From the NCBI GenBank assembly GCA_016748015.1, contig JAAOMT010000328.1, forward strand, positions 253,620-317,619: a stretch of DNA of 64,000 nt, read 5' to 3'. Source of the stretch: Geosiphon pyriformis. Its lineage: Eukaryota; Glomeromycota; Glomeromycetes; Archaeosporales; Geosiphonaceae. Below, in pieces: positions 10,171-20,357 of the stretch (positions within the stretch are counted from its first letter, which is position 1; every line of letters begins with the position of its first letter). The notes below the pieces were generated by a model. It ran no database searches and had not been told where the DNA came from. It was given only the letters and a program-made list of their open reading frames with translations. The position numbers and the translations under genes are program-made.

Positions 10171-10847
10171 TTCGCTCTGGCTTCACGAGTTCGTCGTCTG
10201 CGGCGCTTCGGTCTTATTTTATGAAGGCCCTGCACCATCGCTTGCCTGTGGCTAAGAGGAAAAGATTGTATAGTCCAAGTTACCCTAGTGTGGCCTGCAT
10301 CCGATGTGGGATGGTTGAGGATTCTGATCATAAGTTTTCTTGCGTCCATGATAGTCGCGCCAGAGAGGAACTGATTTCTAACACTATTCAAGGATGGATT
10401 GGGTTGTTGGGTGCTTCTGCTGCCGGTTGTGAGGTAATCCGATCTCTACGTGAGGCTGGGTCTTCTGATCGCTTGTATATGTCACTGGCTAAGGGCTTTG
10501 TGATGAAGGAGTGGGTAGCTGAGACGACGTGTTTGTTGGGCGTCGAGTCTGATGGTGGCGTTTTGGTTGTTGAGTTGGTGCGTGGGTTTGCTGAAGTTCA
10601 CAGGTCTGCCATGTGGTTGCCGACCGCTAAGCTGAGGGCGCATTACGAGAAGCACAACCTCTTGGTACGAGATGGATCTTCTATTCCGTCGATTTCTGGC
10701 TTGTCATCCTTATGGTCTCCTGAGCTGGTTCACAGTTTTGGTTTCAGGTTAGGTACGCATGTTTGCTTTGGGTTGCATCCATGTTTGTCCAGGATGCGTT
10801 TTGGTTTCTTGCGAGATTTCCCTGTGTGCAGTGATTTAGGTGTATAG
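10171..10847 (+). pseudogene. C-terminal fragment of LINE polyprotein
   Basis: An open frame to the TAG before 10848 encodes the region after RNase H. It has YFMKALHHRLPVAKRKRLY, then a cysteine/histidine cluster (CIRCGMVEDSDHKFSC) that looks like a metal-binding knuckle, then LAKGFVMKEWVAE. The same order is found in the other LINE copies. The apparent start codon at about 10137 lies in the host flank, outside the insertion, so it is fortuitous. No RT, endonuclease or RNase H domain is present, so the fragment cannot transpose by itself. Confidence 0.82.
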
Positions 10848-10979
10848 TGCTGCCTTGATTGGCCCGAGTGGCTGGTCACGTGTAGAAAGAGCATGAGCCA
10901 CACTTAATTTAGAATCTTATATGATTGTATTTCTTTAGGTAGTGGTTGGGCTCGTAAAACGCAATAAAAAAAAATAATA
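10171..10979 (+). mobile_element. LINE copy 1, 5'-truncated non-LTR retrotransposon
   Basis: An 809-bp insert that is clearly richer in G/C than its flanks. It begins abruptly inside the C-terminal coding part of a LINE polyprotein, carries the 3' UTR, ends in an A-rich tail (AATAAAAAAAAATAATA), and is bounded by an 11-bp direct repeat. Extreme 5' truncation, poly(A) tail and TSD together mark a typical dead-on-arrival LINE insertion. Its 3' UTR resembles that of LINE copy 2 at 15433-18458. It is the least AT-shifted LINE copy in the window and so probably the youngest. Confidence 0.88.
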
Positions 10980-10990
10980 ATTTAATATTG
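10980..10990 (+). repeat. Target-site duplication of LINE copy 1 (right)
   Basis: Exact repeat of 10160-10170, directly after the A-rich tail. Confidence 0.85.
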
Positions 10991-11524
10991 ATTTATTTAA
11001 AAAATATATATTAATTTAAACAAATTTAATTTGTAAAAACTTAAAATATTTAATATTTAATAGAACAATTAATAAATATTATTTTTATTAATATATAATT
11101 AATTATAAACATTAATTTTTATAATGCTCAAAAATTAATTTTTGGTAAATTTTAATATTTTATTTAAACACATTTAATTTAAATTTTAAATCTTTGTAAT
11201 TAATAATAAATTAAATAATATTTTACAATATAAATTTGTTAAAAATATCAAAATAATTTAAAATTAAAAATGTGAATTAAATATTTGTAAAAATAGAATT
11301 ACTTCAAATAATGATATTTTTATAATTTCAATAACAAGATATGTTTTACAAATTAAATTAAACCAATTAAAATAATTTCCTAAAGGGCCAAATACAATGA
11401 TCACGGGATGAACAAATAATATATGCTCTGATCCATTCAAAAAAACTTTAGTTTTTTATAAACACTTCTTTCTCGCTATTCTGAAAGTACGCCGTAACCT
11501 TTATCATTAGCATTTTTGTTCAAA
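10991..11524. other. AT-rich region and promoter of the RRM gene
   Basis: About 530 bp, nearly all A/T up to 11380, then a more mixed 140 bp that should include the promoter and 5' UTR of the gene starting at 11525. No other feature seen. Confidence 0.55.
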
Positions 11525-12611
11525 ATGTCGTATTCCTTTGCCTCCAGCTCAAGGAGTGCAGCTGATCTTTTCATGCCTGGAATTGCTTTCAGTCGTGAAA
11601 AAAATAACGAAAAGAACTTAACTTCCAGTCGCCCTTACTCTCTTTCCAAAGCAAAAATGGATGGTGCGGATATTCGTTGTCGGAACTGTAAAGCCATCAA
11701 ATCGCAGTTCAGCCAGATTGTTCGGGCTGGGGAGGAAGAAATCGATAAATTGAACGACCTAATTCTAGCCAAGGATAATCGAATAATTGAGTTTAACAAA
11801 CGCTTAACACAACTAAACGACGCGACAAAGGTCAAGGATTCGCGAATCCGTCTACTCGAGGATTCTTTACGCGACAGAGAATCGAGAATTATCGCGTTAC
11901 AAGATCAGCTTATTTTCGAAAAGAACACTTCTCAAAAGGAAATTGAAGACGACGATGAAAATAAAGGACAGAGTGTGGCAAAAGAAGGTTCGACACCTTC
12001 TGTTTATTCCGCCTCATCAGTTTCTAGCGCTATAGATGACATACATGACGAAGATGATAAAAAACAAGAAATCGAGTGGGTGTTGTCTTTTGAAAAAAAA
12101 TTTCAAACCTACGCTCAGCAGAAACACTATCATCATAATCCTCAAAACGAGAGAAACGGTACTTGAAAAAAATTTCATTTGAATAGTATTTCTACCAGCA
12201 ATATCCAATCTCTTAACTTTTTTTCATCCTCTTTTCAGCGGTTGTTTCTAGTGAAACGAATCCTAAATCGACTAATCGAGTTTACATTGGCGGTATTCCA
12301 CCAGAGATCCAAAAGCCCAGGTTGAAAAAATGCTTAGAAGTGACCTTTAATGGCAGGGTAGTGGAGATTGACATGTTGCCGATCAAGGTTAGTCCCCGTT
12401 TTTGTATGTGGATTAATTTAAACTAATCAAATTCCTTGAATCACAAATTGATTCGCTTCCCTTCGTTTAGAAATGCGCGTTTGCTGAGTTTGCTCATCAC
12501 GAGACCTACATGAATGCATTGAATCAGGGATACATTCAGCTGGATGGTGACACAATGCACATTAATCGCGTTAAGAAGCATACTCTTAGGGCGATGGGTT
12601 TTAAGGTCTGA
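11525..12611 (+). CDS. Coiled-coil and C-terminal RRM protein
   Basis: Exons 11525-12158, 12239-12387 and 12471-12611 give 307 codons plus stop; both introns (80 and 83 nt) run GT to AG and phases agree. The N-terminus is serine-rich. Residues about 45-60 hold a CRNCKAIKS segment, and residues about 65-145 form a charged heptad-like helix with three repeats of the type KDSRIRLLEDSLRDRE, predicted as coiled coil. After an acidic linker, the C-terminus is an RNA recognition motif: RVYIGGIPPEI (RNP2-like), VVEIDMLPIK, then KCAFAEFAHHETYMNAL (RNP1-like). RNP1 lies on the far side of the second intron, so the domain appears only after splicing. The predicted role is RNA binding by a coiled-coil oligomer; I recognise no named orthologue. 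It converges with the bystin gene, with about 300 bp between stop codons. Confidence 0.85.
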
Positions 12612-12907
12612 AATTATCAAGATCAGTTTAGTTATGTTGTAGATAGTTCTTTTCAAAGATAAACGCCCACACGTCAAGTTCTTTCGTCATGTATTTTTCA
12701 TCTTTATATAGTCTCGTCTGGAGCTGTTCCTCTCGTTTTTTTTTGTTTTTTTTTTCGAATTTGGGTAAAATCCTAAATAAATGACTTACGGTTGCATAGA
12801 GTATTTTCCATACTAGTATTTGCAAAATTTCTTTCTGCACAATTGTAAATGGCGATAATATGTAAAAGAAATGAAGTATCTTCAATATAGATCAAAGGTA
12901 TTTTTGT

Positions 12908-14785
12908 TCATGATACATCCATTTCTGTATCGTATACTATTTCTCCACGTGCAACTGCGTTAACGAATTCCCGGCGAATCTCGGGTGTAATTAGCTTGTG
13001 GTTCTTAAATTTAAGTAATTCAAGCAATGAATCTTTCTGTTCAGGTGTCAAGTCTTGTTTATATCTTAGAGTGAGAAGAATGAATGAGTAAAATAAGTTA
13101 ATCATAATATGGTATTCAAGGATTTTAATTGCAAAAGAATATTTTGCTTAAATTCTTACCTTTGCGCGAATACAAGCAAGGATTGATGCCATAAAACAGG
13201 CATTATTCGTTCATCCTTTTTAAATCGCAGAAAATGAAAAACTAACGCGTCCACTACTTTAAAAGGCAACGCGTATTTTTTGTCCAGTAATATGCGAATG
13301 AATAAACTATTGGATCCACTATACTCCATTTCAGCCAGTCTTAACAATGCGGCAGAGGAGTGCAAAACTGGAATGCTAACTTTGGTTATAACGCTTCCTA
13401 TTATGGCTGCTTCTTTCAAGGTACAGGTGCCGGTCTGTAAAGTATAGTAGCCATATCAGTCCAATTTTTCCTCATGCATATATGGACCATTAAATCATTA
13501 TAACTTACTTCACAAAGGGGAAAGAGAATTCCTTTGAAAAACCCAGCTGGCTTATACAATGCTTTTTTTAAAGCCATATATAAGTGAAAATTTAGTTTTT
13601 TGTTTTCGTGAATGTCATCACGAACTTTTTCCAAAAGAATTAGATCGAAAAATCTAGAAAATATATAGATAGAGAAATAAATATGATAAAGCACCAAAGT
13701 GTGAAACCGTCAGTAAAGCTAAAATAATTTGGATATTTACCTCTGAGCTTGTTTAGGCTTAACCGATACGAAGATTCTAGTTGCCTGGTAGGTAGCATTT
13801 GGGGTCCATTTTTCTGGACGTGTCAGATACAAAATATCCTCCCAGTTTGGCAATGAAGGTATGATCTTAAAAGCTTTCGGAAGTTTACCAGACTTGTACC
13901 GACTTAGCAATAAGCCCACCCTATAAATTGAATCATAAAACTTGTTTATAAAAAACGGCATAAACATCGTAGACAGAAACCAAACGTTTTGAATAAAATC
14001 TTGATTTTACTTCGAGTAAACTTCTAAGACTTTTGGATCGAGCCCACCTGGATTTGATTATCAAATAAATAAATAAATAATTTGGAAAATTTAGGTTTAT
14101 CAATAAAATCTCACCATTTTTACCCGAAACTTTTTTTCCTGACTTTGCATTTTGTTCTTCAATTTTTTCCGTGATAAGATCTGACAGTTTTCTTCGCTCC
14201 TTGCCACTAGGCAAAAATTTGCTCACTAGCTCTTGATCCTCTTCATCAATTTCCTATGTTTTTTAACAAAAAACAAATTTGCTGTTATCGGATGAGCCCC
14301 TATGTCTCATCGAATTACACATTTGAAAATAGTAATCCATACCAATTCTTCATATTCCTCTCCCTTCTCCCCTTCCTCATCTGAAGAATTAAATATATCT
14401 TTGCTTGTAGCACGATGAATTAATTGATCATCAATATTAGAGGTATTCAATTCCTCATTTTCACTCGCATCTTCGTCGTAATTTAAAGAATCATCCTGAA
14501 TCTCATCCTGTTGCTCCTTTGCTATTTTTAAGATTTTTCTTGATAGCTTCGGATCAATATACTCCTAGAAATAAAAATTTTCAGTCTAAATTATTATTAA
14601 TTCATCAAAGGTATAAAAACACATATATAACTTACGTCCTCTTTTTCTTGCTGCTCATTTCTAGTGACAAATTTATTACGCAGGGGCTTCTTAGATATCT
14701 TTTCAGCATCTTCCAACTCAAGATGCAGCGGATCGTGACGCCGTTTTTTGGTTTTCAAACTTCTTTCTTGGGTGTCTTTACCCAT
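12908..14785 (-). CDS. ENP1: Bystin (Enp1), 40S ribosome biogenesis factor
   Basis: Bystin/Enp1 binds pre-40S particles and is needed for 20S pre-rRNA processing and export. Eight exons on the minus strand: 14785-14636, 14564-14343, 14253-14115, 14047-14011, 13920-13741, 13653-13509, 13434-13160 and 13064-12908, giving 434 codons plus stop, equal to the family length (human about 437). All seven introns are GT..AG with matching phases; exon 4 is only 37 nt. The N-terminus is basic then acidic, as usual. The conserved core reads [86 protein letters not shown], and [18 protein letters not shown]. The tail is [17 protein letters not shown]. No damage seen. Confidence 0.96.
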
Positions 14786-15263
14786 ATTGCAGCGTCAAAT
14801 TTATTTCTGGGCTCGATAATTTTTTGTACAGGACAGGTGACTGGTCATTTCAACGAGTTTAATTCAACCAATCAGACAAATCTTATGTTAATTTAAAAAA
14901 CTAAACATTTGGTTTAATATTCTTATTAATTTTATATTACTAATATAATTAGAGTGTTTAATTTTAGACTACAGTGTTATTCCGAATTTAAATTCTAATT
15001 AATAAATAATTGTGTTGTTAAATATAATTATATTTAACAAATTATTTTTGGTTATAAAAACAAAACAAAACATATTTTAAAATATAATTTTATTTAATTA
15101 CATTATAATATTATTTAACTTAGAATTTTTTTTAAAAAAATACTATTGGTTTTAAAAGATAATTATGATTATTAAACTTTTTTTAAATAAATAGTTTTTA
15201 CTTTAATATTTAATGTTTCTGTTAAAATTAAGTTGAACAATTTAAAAATTGTTTTTTAATTAA
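14786..15263. other. AT-rich region upstream of bystin
   Basis: The first 110 bp next to the start codon are of mixed composition and should carry the bystin promoter; from about 14890 the sequence is nearly pure A/T. No gene seen. It marks the change from gene island to transposon territory. Confidence 0.55.
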
Positions 15264-15421
15264 TGTTTTTACAATTAAAAATCATAGTTTTTATTAATTA
15301 ATACATGTATTAACCAGATAATATTATATAATTAACCATTTTATTTTTAAATAATTATTATTAACTTAATTATTAATCTAATTATTGATTTAATTGTTAT
15401 TTAATTGTTAATTTAATTATT

Positions 15422-15432
15422 AACTTTTTAAT
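15422..15432 (+). repeat. Target-site duplication of LINE copy 2 (left)
   Basis: AACTTTTTAAT, repeated exactly at 18459-18469. It adjoins the poly(A) end (poly-T on the plus strand) of the minus-strand LINE. Confidence 0.85.
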
Positions 15433-15566
15433 TTTTTTTTTATTAACGTTTAATGAGTGAGACCCAAAAGCCACCTAGTGCAATATATCAAACTAAGCAA
15501 TCTAAACTAGGCACTAATCATGTACTTTCTACACGTAACCAGCCACTCAGACTGATCAAAGCAACA

Positions 15567-18458
15567 CTATAAATCTATTAGAACAGAAATCACACCATTT
15601 ATACCAGAAAAAAAGCAGCTATGTTTACAAAAACCAAAACAGACACCAACTGCCTTGGAAATTCCAAGCAATCTAATCACCCCAGCAGAAAACATACATG
15701 ACAAACTATGAGTCACAGAATACACAAAACCATCAAATAGAATTAAACTGCTTTTTTCCATCAAAGCCCTATATTTAGCTCTAATCACCCAAATATCTAA
15801 GTAGTGAGCAGCACCTAATTCTCGAACAAAATCAACAATAAACCTTCTCACAACTTTGGTATTACCTAGAATAGACAAAGTTTTCTGAACTCAATCTCTG
15901 AACACAAAACCTTTGCCCATGGTAGTATACAACACATTATCAGATATGCACAGAGAGAGCACTTGTGAGACATGAGACAAATGCAAGCCCAATCCAGAAA
16001 CACTTTGCCACTTGGCCAGATGAGACTTGAGAATGCTTTTACAAGCATCAGAATCAAATGTGCAAACAAAAAAATGGTCAAAACTTTTCACTTCACCACA
16101 ATACAGACATAAGACACTCAGGTAGACCTTACTATACAGATGTTTTTGCACAGCAACTGGAAGATGGTAGTAGAGAGCCTTTAAAAAATAAAAGTGCAAA
16201 CTAACCATAGATTTACTGGTAAAGCTGGCTGCCATATAGGAGTCAGGATGCCACATTGAAGCAGTGCAAAACCAGTTCACATCACCAAGCAAACTGTCAT
16301 CAACAATGTTAAAACCAGGACCAACCTCCCAGTAAGCCCCTTACTATACAGATGTTTTTGCACAGCAACTGGAAGATGGTAGTAGAGAGCCTTTAAAAAA
16401 TAAAAGTGCAAACTAACCATAGATTTACTGGTAAAGCTGGCTGCCATATAGGAGTCAGGATGCCACATTGAAGCAGTGCAAAACCAGTTCACATCACCAA
16501 GCAAACTGTCATCAACAATGTTAAAACCAGGACCAACCTCCCAGTAAGCCCAATTAATAGATCTGAAAATCTCATAAGCAAAATGACAAACATTTTCAGA
16601 CATTGCTTCCCTGATAGCCATAATAAATCTCTTTCTAACCAAAACAAGAAGTGCCAGAGAAGAGCTCACAGCTAGACTAGCCAACTTATCAGCACGCTCA
16701 TTACCTATAATACCTGAATGTCCTTTTATCTTATGCCAAGAAACAACAAGCCACTTTTCTCTAATTAAATTGACAATGCCATGCCACTTCATCTAACAGC
16801 AGTTGCAGAAATCTGGAGACACCAGAGCAGATTCAGCCACACATGCATCCAATACAACCTGACTGTTTGAATAAACCATCACAAAACTGTCAAAGGGAAC
16901 ACACTCTAATGCCAAAGCAATCATCTGCAGTTCCGCCATAGTCAAAGACACCAATTCACCAATCTTAGCACCAATACTCATGTCCAGATCTGAAAAATAA
17001 GCAGCAGCATCACATTTTATTTCACGTGAACTCAAATCTCTCAATGATCCATCAGTGTAAACATTGACTACTCTCATATTCGCTGAAGAAAGACAATGGC
17101 TCAATCCAAAAACTGCACCTGAATTGCAAACATCTATATTCCACAAACCTTCAATATGCAAATCATCAGAAATAGAAGATTGATCCAAAAAGTCACAAAT
17201 CAAAGTGAACCAATGAGAAACAGGACCCTTCGGATCAAGTCTTTTCCAATGATAAAAGCTTTTCCAATCAAAAATTAAACCTTTTTTGGTATATAACTGC
17301 TTGGCAAAGGCAACCTCAAACTTTCTGAGAGACAAAAAGACATCATAAAATAAAGAAGCACCTAGGACTGCAGATATTGGTGCCCCACCAGAAAATTGGA
17401 ATGCAGAAACAGAGAGATTGCCGAGAGACATGTCACAGTTCAAAAAAATTCTAATGACTTCTGCCAAAAAATTATTGACTGGACTGACACGCAACCTAAT
17501 CGGACAACGTAGAAAGTAAATAGGTGACCAATCCAAGACTTGAAGATCCAGAGATCTATGATTGAACAAATGACCAAGAATACTATCAGCATTTAAGAAA
17601 CACAACACAAAAGCCATCTTGTATTTAGTTTACAACTGCTCAAAAGATCTTAAACCATACAAAGAAGGATAATGAAGAGCCTCATTGGGAAAGTCTCTTA
17701 GAAGACCAGCTTTAAGCCTCACTCCTTCCTGATCAATGTATCCCATTTCATACACACATTCCTGGAGACAAAGCTGAACTGAGTCCTGTAACTAATAATC
17801 GGTTGCAATACAGCTGATACTAGATAAAGAAACTGCTTGTCCGAAATAGCTTTCTTGAGAACCAAATTGACAAAAAACTTGACATTCATGTGTGCCTTAG
17901 CCAAGCTTGGTTTGAACAATCCCTCAGATAACAAATAAATGCCAAGGTATCGATAAGACTCCTTCCTGTGAGCAATTGAAATTGGCAGACCACTAATTGA
18001 CAATGAAGTATTACTAATCCTCTGATTGATAAGAATAACTACAGTTTTTTCATTATTGATAGAAATGTCATTTATCCTGAAAAATTTACTCACTGTGTTC
18101 AGGATATACTGAATGGCAGCCTGACTGCTTCTCACCCAGATAATATCATCCATGAACACACCAGCAGTCAGAAAAGAAGTCAAACTGTCTTGGTTTTCTA
18201 TTCTGCCAGTCTTAGCTACAAATTTAAATTCGGTAACCACACAAACTTTCCTATCTCTTGACCTCACACAAAAGGGGGTCATAAAAGATCCTCCACAGCA
18301 AAGGAGAGAAAATTTCACTCTGATCAAGACCATCATACATCCAGTAGCCATCCGTTAGACCAAAATCAGTCATAATCCGATTAATGTGGTCATTGTAATT
18401 TGAACCAAAAAATCTAATAAAACATCTGCACATTTTGATCCGAACCAAACTATTATGC
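15567..18458 (-). pseudogene. LINE polyprotein fragment: RT, RNase H, C-terminal knuckle
   Basis: Read on the minus strand from 18458. The C-terminal half of the reverse transcriptase comes first, with DGLDQSEIFSPLLWRIFYDPLLCEVKR and the active-site strand AGVFMDDIIWV (about 18151-18183); its FMDD corresponds to the usual YxDD or FxDD box. Then come the thumb and connection regions (to about 17100), an RNase H domain with NVYTDGSLRD (about 17040-17070) and GHSGIIGNERADKLA (about 16670-16720), and the C-terminal HLPVAVQKHLYSK region with a CLYCGEVKSFDHFFVC knuckle. The frame is broken near 17618-17718 and by a 212-bp tandem duplication. Endonuclease and the RT N-terminus are missing through 5' truncation, so it is inactive. 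Confidence 0.87.
16127..16550 (-). repeat. Perfect 212-bp tandem duplication inside LINE copy 2
   Basis: 16127-16338 and 16339-16550 are identical as far as I can read. The unit length is not a multiple of three, so the duplication shifts the LINE reading frame between RNase H and the C-terminal knuckle. Perfect identity means a very recent event or an assembly artefact. Confidence 0.88.
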
Positions 18459-18469
18459 AACTTTTTAAT
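18459..18469 (+). repeat. Target-site duplication of LINE copy 2 (right)
   Basis: Exact repeat of 15422-15432 at the truncated 5' end of the LINE. Confidence 0.85.
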
Positions 18470-19024
18470 AGTTATATAAACAATGTTTTTTTTATTTGAA
18501 AAAAACATTAAATAATTAAAATTTAATTTCTTTTTTTTTATTACTTATTTCCTTATTTTTAAATATTTAATATTTTTATAATACAAATTATTTATTGATA
18601 TTTACGTTTTTTTTTTAATTTGTGTTATTAAAATTAATTTGAAAAGTTATTTGTTTGTTTTAGTAATTTATTAAATAAAAAACAATTAAAAAACACAATA
18701 ATATCTGTTATTAATCATAAAAATTACGAAATAAAACGTAAAATATTATTATTATCATTATTATTATTATTATTATTTTGTTAATAGCTTATTTTTTTTA
18801 AAAAAATTAATTATATATATTAAATTATAAAATCTAATTTTATTATTTTTATAATTACAATTAAAACAAAGAATAAAAAATTTACAAATATTATTTTTCT
18901 TATAATAATTAATAAAGTTTTATTATAAAAAGTTTTTTTTATTGTAAAAATAATTAAACAAAATATTTTACATGTGTTTTTTTAAATATTAATAATACAA
19001 AATTGTTTTTAACAGTTTTTAAAG

Positions 19025-20357
19025 CATTTTATTTTATTTTATGAGTACAATTTAATTATTATCTAGTATATAAAAGAAAACTAAGTAATCTTAACTAAAT
19101 ATAATTTATGTATTTACTATATATAACTAGCTACTTAGACTAATTAAAACAATAGTATACATTTATATAAATACCAGCACTATTATTTATATCTGAAAAA
19201 ACAAACAAGTCTTATACAAACTAAAATCAATAACAAATAATTCAATAACACCAAGTAATTGAACAATTTTATTAGACAAAACATTAAACAAACTATACAA
19301 AACACTTGACAAAATCTTTGTATTAAATTTGAACTTAAACAGCCATAATACACTATAATGTTTTTTAGCCAAACAGCAAATAAAATCAACTACTACCAAA
19401 ACTGTTTTTTTCTTATTACTAAAAACCAATACTGTCTTGTCAATTTAACTTCTAAAAACAAAAACTCTTGTACAAAATTATGTGTATACTAATATCTAAT
19501 ATATATAATAAAAGAATTTAAAATACTAAGAATATTAAAAAAAGCAAATCTCTACTAAAGATTTTTACAATTCAATACATTTTAACAAAATTCTAAAACA
19601 TACAAAAGCATTCTTTAAATAAGTAAAAACATGATTTAACAGTTCAATATTATCATATATTAAACACAAAATATTTAGATAATTTTTGTTGTAAAGTTTT
19701 TTTCTGATAGCAACCAACAATTTTTTATAAACTACTTTTATTAAATATATATAAAATATAGCTAAAACTTTATTTGTAAAGTCAATAAACATATAAGAAT
19801 CTAAATATCAAATCATAACAATACAAATCTAGTTAATTTTACAAATAAATAACAATTTTAGAGTCTAAATCTATTTTTCACTAAACATAACAAACAAATT
19901 AATAAATATTATAAACAAAGTAATAAATATTGCCTAAAACAACCAGACTATCAGCCATAATAAATTTTTTATATATATTAACAAAAAAAACCACATAAAA
20001 CTATGTTGTATTACTAATAAAAACATTAATTTAGTCATTGTTAAAATCTTTTAAATAGTTTTTAACTTTTACTTGCTATATAAAAATATTCTTAGACTTA
20101 ATTAAATTAGTTATATAATGCTTTTTTAACTAATACTTGTTTTGAAAATTTGGTAACTACTGTTTAAGTTCTAAAACACACATATTTATAACAGCTTAAT
20201 TGTCTGTATATACAATTACTAAATAAGATAAAAAACATATTCTATAGTCAATGCAATTATTTGCAATTTAATTATTGTTAAAAACAATAGTTTATAAAGT
20301 TCAATACTTATTTTTATGTTAGCATTAGAAAAATAAGCTGCAGTTCTATCAATTATA
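19025..20357 (-). mobile_element. LINE copy 3, heavily AT-decayed, minus strand
   Basis: The 3' UTR (about 19030-19180) aligns with that of LINE copy 2. The minus-strand translation then shows eroded versions of the C-terminal region (FYIYLIKVVYKKLLVAIRKKLY at about 19690-19760) and, at about 20230-20345, an RNase H segment (TAAYFSNANIKISI). Almost every G or C of the family that could change to A or T has done so, and stops are everywhere. It ends at about 20357, where reversed gypsy LTR sequence begins. Both boundaries are approximate. Confidence 0.72.

Larger units (their letters stand above)
15433..18458 (-). mobile_element. LINE copy 2, 5'-truncated, minus strand
   Basis: A 3026-bp non-LTR retrotransposon on the minus strand: A-rich 3' tail at 15433-15442, 3' UTR to about 15566, then coding sequence up to 18458, where it stops abruptly inside the reverse transcriptase domain. 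An exact 11-bp direct repeat flanks it. It is inserted in an old Gypsy-3-type LTR and is less AT-shifted than that host sequence, as expected for a younger insertion. Confidence 0.9.
15264..19014 (+). mobile_element. AT-decayed Gypsy-3-type LTR, split by a LINE
   Basis: Segments 15264-15432 and 18470-about 19014 together align end to end with the Gypsy-3 LTR at 47823-48511. Shared landmarks are the TG start, ATAGTTTTTATTA, ACATGTATTA, TTATATAATTA and the run of 12-bp units. Differences are mostly G to A and C to T, so the old copy has become almost pure A/T. The LINE at 15433-18458 interrupts it. Bases before and after do not show a clear TSD, so whether it is a solo LTR or the edge of a lost element is open. 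The right end is approximate. Confidence 0.7.
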
